From: Hydrogenothermaceae bacterium
GTDB taxonomy: Bacteria; Aquificota; Aquificia; Aquificales; Hydrogenothermaceae
Direction: 5' to 3'
DNA: 6,637 nucleotides
NCBI GenBank assembly: GCA_026985705.1
Contig: JALSPY010000291.1
Coordinates: 1-6,637 of the forward strand
The position numbers and the translations under genes are program-made. Below the pieces are notes generated by a model. It did no database searches. It saw nothing but the letters and a program-made list of their open reading frames with translations, and was not told the origin of the DNA. Of this stretch, positions 6,381 through 6,637 are shown piece after piece. Position 1 is the first letter of the stretch; each line of letters opens with the position of its first letter.

Positions 6381-6385
6381 AAACT

Positions 6386-6637
6386 ATGAGTGTAAAAATT
6401 GGTTTTATATGCACAGGTAATTCTGCAAGAAGTCAAATGGCTGAAGGGTTTGGAAATTATTACTCTAAAAAGTTAGGAAAAGATATAAAAGTTTACTCTG
6501 CAGGTTCGAACCCTTCAGGATATGTTCATCCTCTTGCCATAAAAGTTATGGCAGAGAAGGGAATAGATATTTCTAAAAATAAGTCAAAATCTTTAGAGGA
6601 AATTCCTTTAAAGGAGCTTGATTATATAATAACACTA
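6386..6637 (+). CDS. arsC: Arsenate reductase ArsC, thioredoxin type (3' end outside window)
   Basis: The first 84 residues of a protein of the low-molecular-weight phosphatase fold; the frame is still open at the right edge. The N-terminal strand and P-loop IGFICTGNSARSQMAEG carry the CX5RS signature (C9, R15, S16) that binds the oxyanion, with C9 as the nucleophile. The following VYSAGSNPSGYVHPLAIKVM and GIDIS segments are characteristic of Staphylococcus pI258/Bacillus-type ArsC rather than tyrosine phosphatases. The expected role is reduction of arsenate to arsenite using a cysteine triad regenerated by thioredoxin. The two resolving cysteines fall beyond the window (in known members the first follows the LDYIITL segment directly), so the reductase assignment over a plain phosphatase rests on overall similarity. 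It is divergent from the barrel gene and shares the repeat-bearing promoter region. Confidence 0.88.
   Translation, partial: MSVKIGFICTGNSARSQMAEGFGNYYSKKLGKDIKVYSAGSNPSGYVHPLAIKVMAEKGIDISKNKSKSLEEIPLKELDYIITL

Larger units (their letters stand above)
6303..6385. promoter_or_regulatory. Divergent promoter region between the barrel gene and arsC
   Basis: The gap contains only A/T-rich sequence with repeat structure and no ORF. Leftward candidate: TTGATA (complement of 6356-6361), 17 bases, TATTTT (complement of 6333-6338). A second TTGATA is the complement of 6337-6342. Rightward candidate for arsC: TTAATA (6328-6333), 17 bases, TAGAAT (6351-6356), which would start transcription near 6363, about 23 bases before the ATG. 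In such AT-rich DNA chance matches are easy, so the exact hexamers are tentative, but two divergent genes with no other promoter room make promoter activity here very likely. Confidence 0.5.

Noticed and set aside
6223..6420. Plus-strand open frame spanning the barrel start, the promoter gap and the arsC start
   Set aside because: It overlaps two well supported genes in other frames, lacks a ribosome site, and its product is low-complexity Ile/Tyr from AT-rich DNA.
1..6637. Mobile element, CRISPR array, toxin-antitoxin or phage defence system
   Set aside because: I saw no transposase or integrase, no spaced repeat array, no nuclease/toxin motif, and no long unexplained region; all substantial ORFs are accounted for by ordinary families or envelope proteins.

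Overview
The window is AT-rich bacterial DNA carrying eight genes, with few and short gaps. The overall look (low GC, lysine/isoleucine-rich proteins, TrpB of the usual bacterial type, a Nudix protein closely resembling the Aquifex aeolicus Ap4A hydrolase as I remember it, a DASS carrier, an LpxL-type acyltransferase and an outer-membrane barrel) suggests a Gram-negative, thermophilic member of the Aquificota, most likely Hydrogenothermaceae such as Sulfurihydrogenibium. The Gram-negative call is well supported. The family-level call is inference from memory, not from a search.

Layout. Rightward on the left side (positions 3-1914): the C-terminus of a tetratricopeptide-like protein, overlapping by 4 bases the start of trpB (tryptophan synthase beta chain), then a small protein that I recognise from its spaced His/Cys residues as a free-standing chemoreceptor zinc-binding (CZB) domain, starting at TTG. 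Leftward in the middle (1911-6290, read from right to left): an outer-membrane beta-barrel protein, a secreted TPR protein, a DASS/SLC13 carboxylate or sulfate carrier, a Nudix hydrolase and an LpxL/HtrB-like lipid A acyltransferase. The gaps between them are 21, 64 and 42 bases and then a 1-base stop/start overlap, so they could form one transcript. The CZB and acyltransferase genes converge with stop codons overlapping by 4 bases. On the right edge, rightward, is the N-terminal part of a thioredoxin-type arsenate reductase (arsC), cut by the window end.

The only substantial regulatory region is the 95-base gap between the divergent barrel and arsC genes (6291-6385). It holds two copies of a 14-base repeat 19 bases apart that overlap candidate promoters on both strands.

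Functionally the leftward cluster is mostly about the cell envelope (barrel, exported TPR protein, inner-membrane carrier, lipid A acylation) plus a nucleotide house-cleaning enzyme. The rightward cluster is tryptophan synthesis flanked by two small proteins of uncertain role. I see no mobile element, CRISPR array, tRNA, rRNA or convincing intrinsic terminator. I do not see a clear new multi-gene system. The best leads are the solo CZB protein, the uncharacterised barrel/TPR pair, and the repeat-bearing divergent promoter beside arsC.
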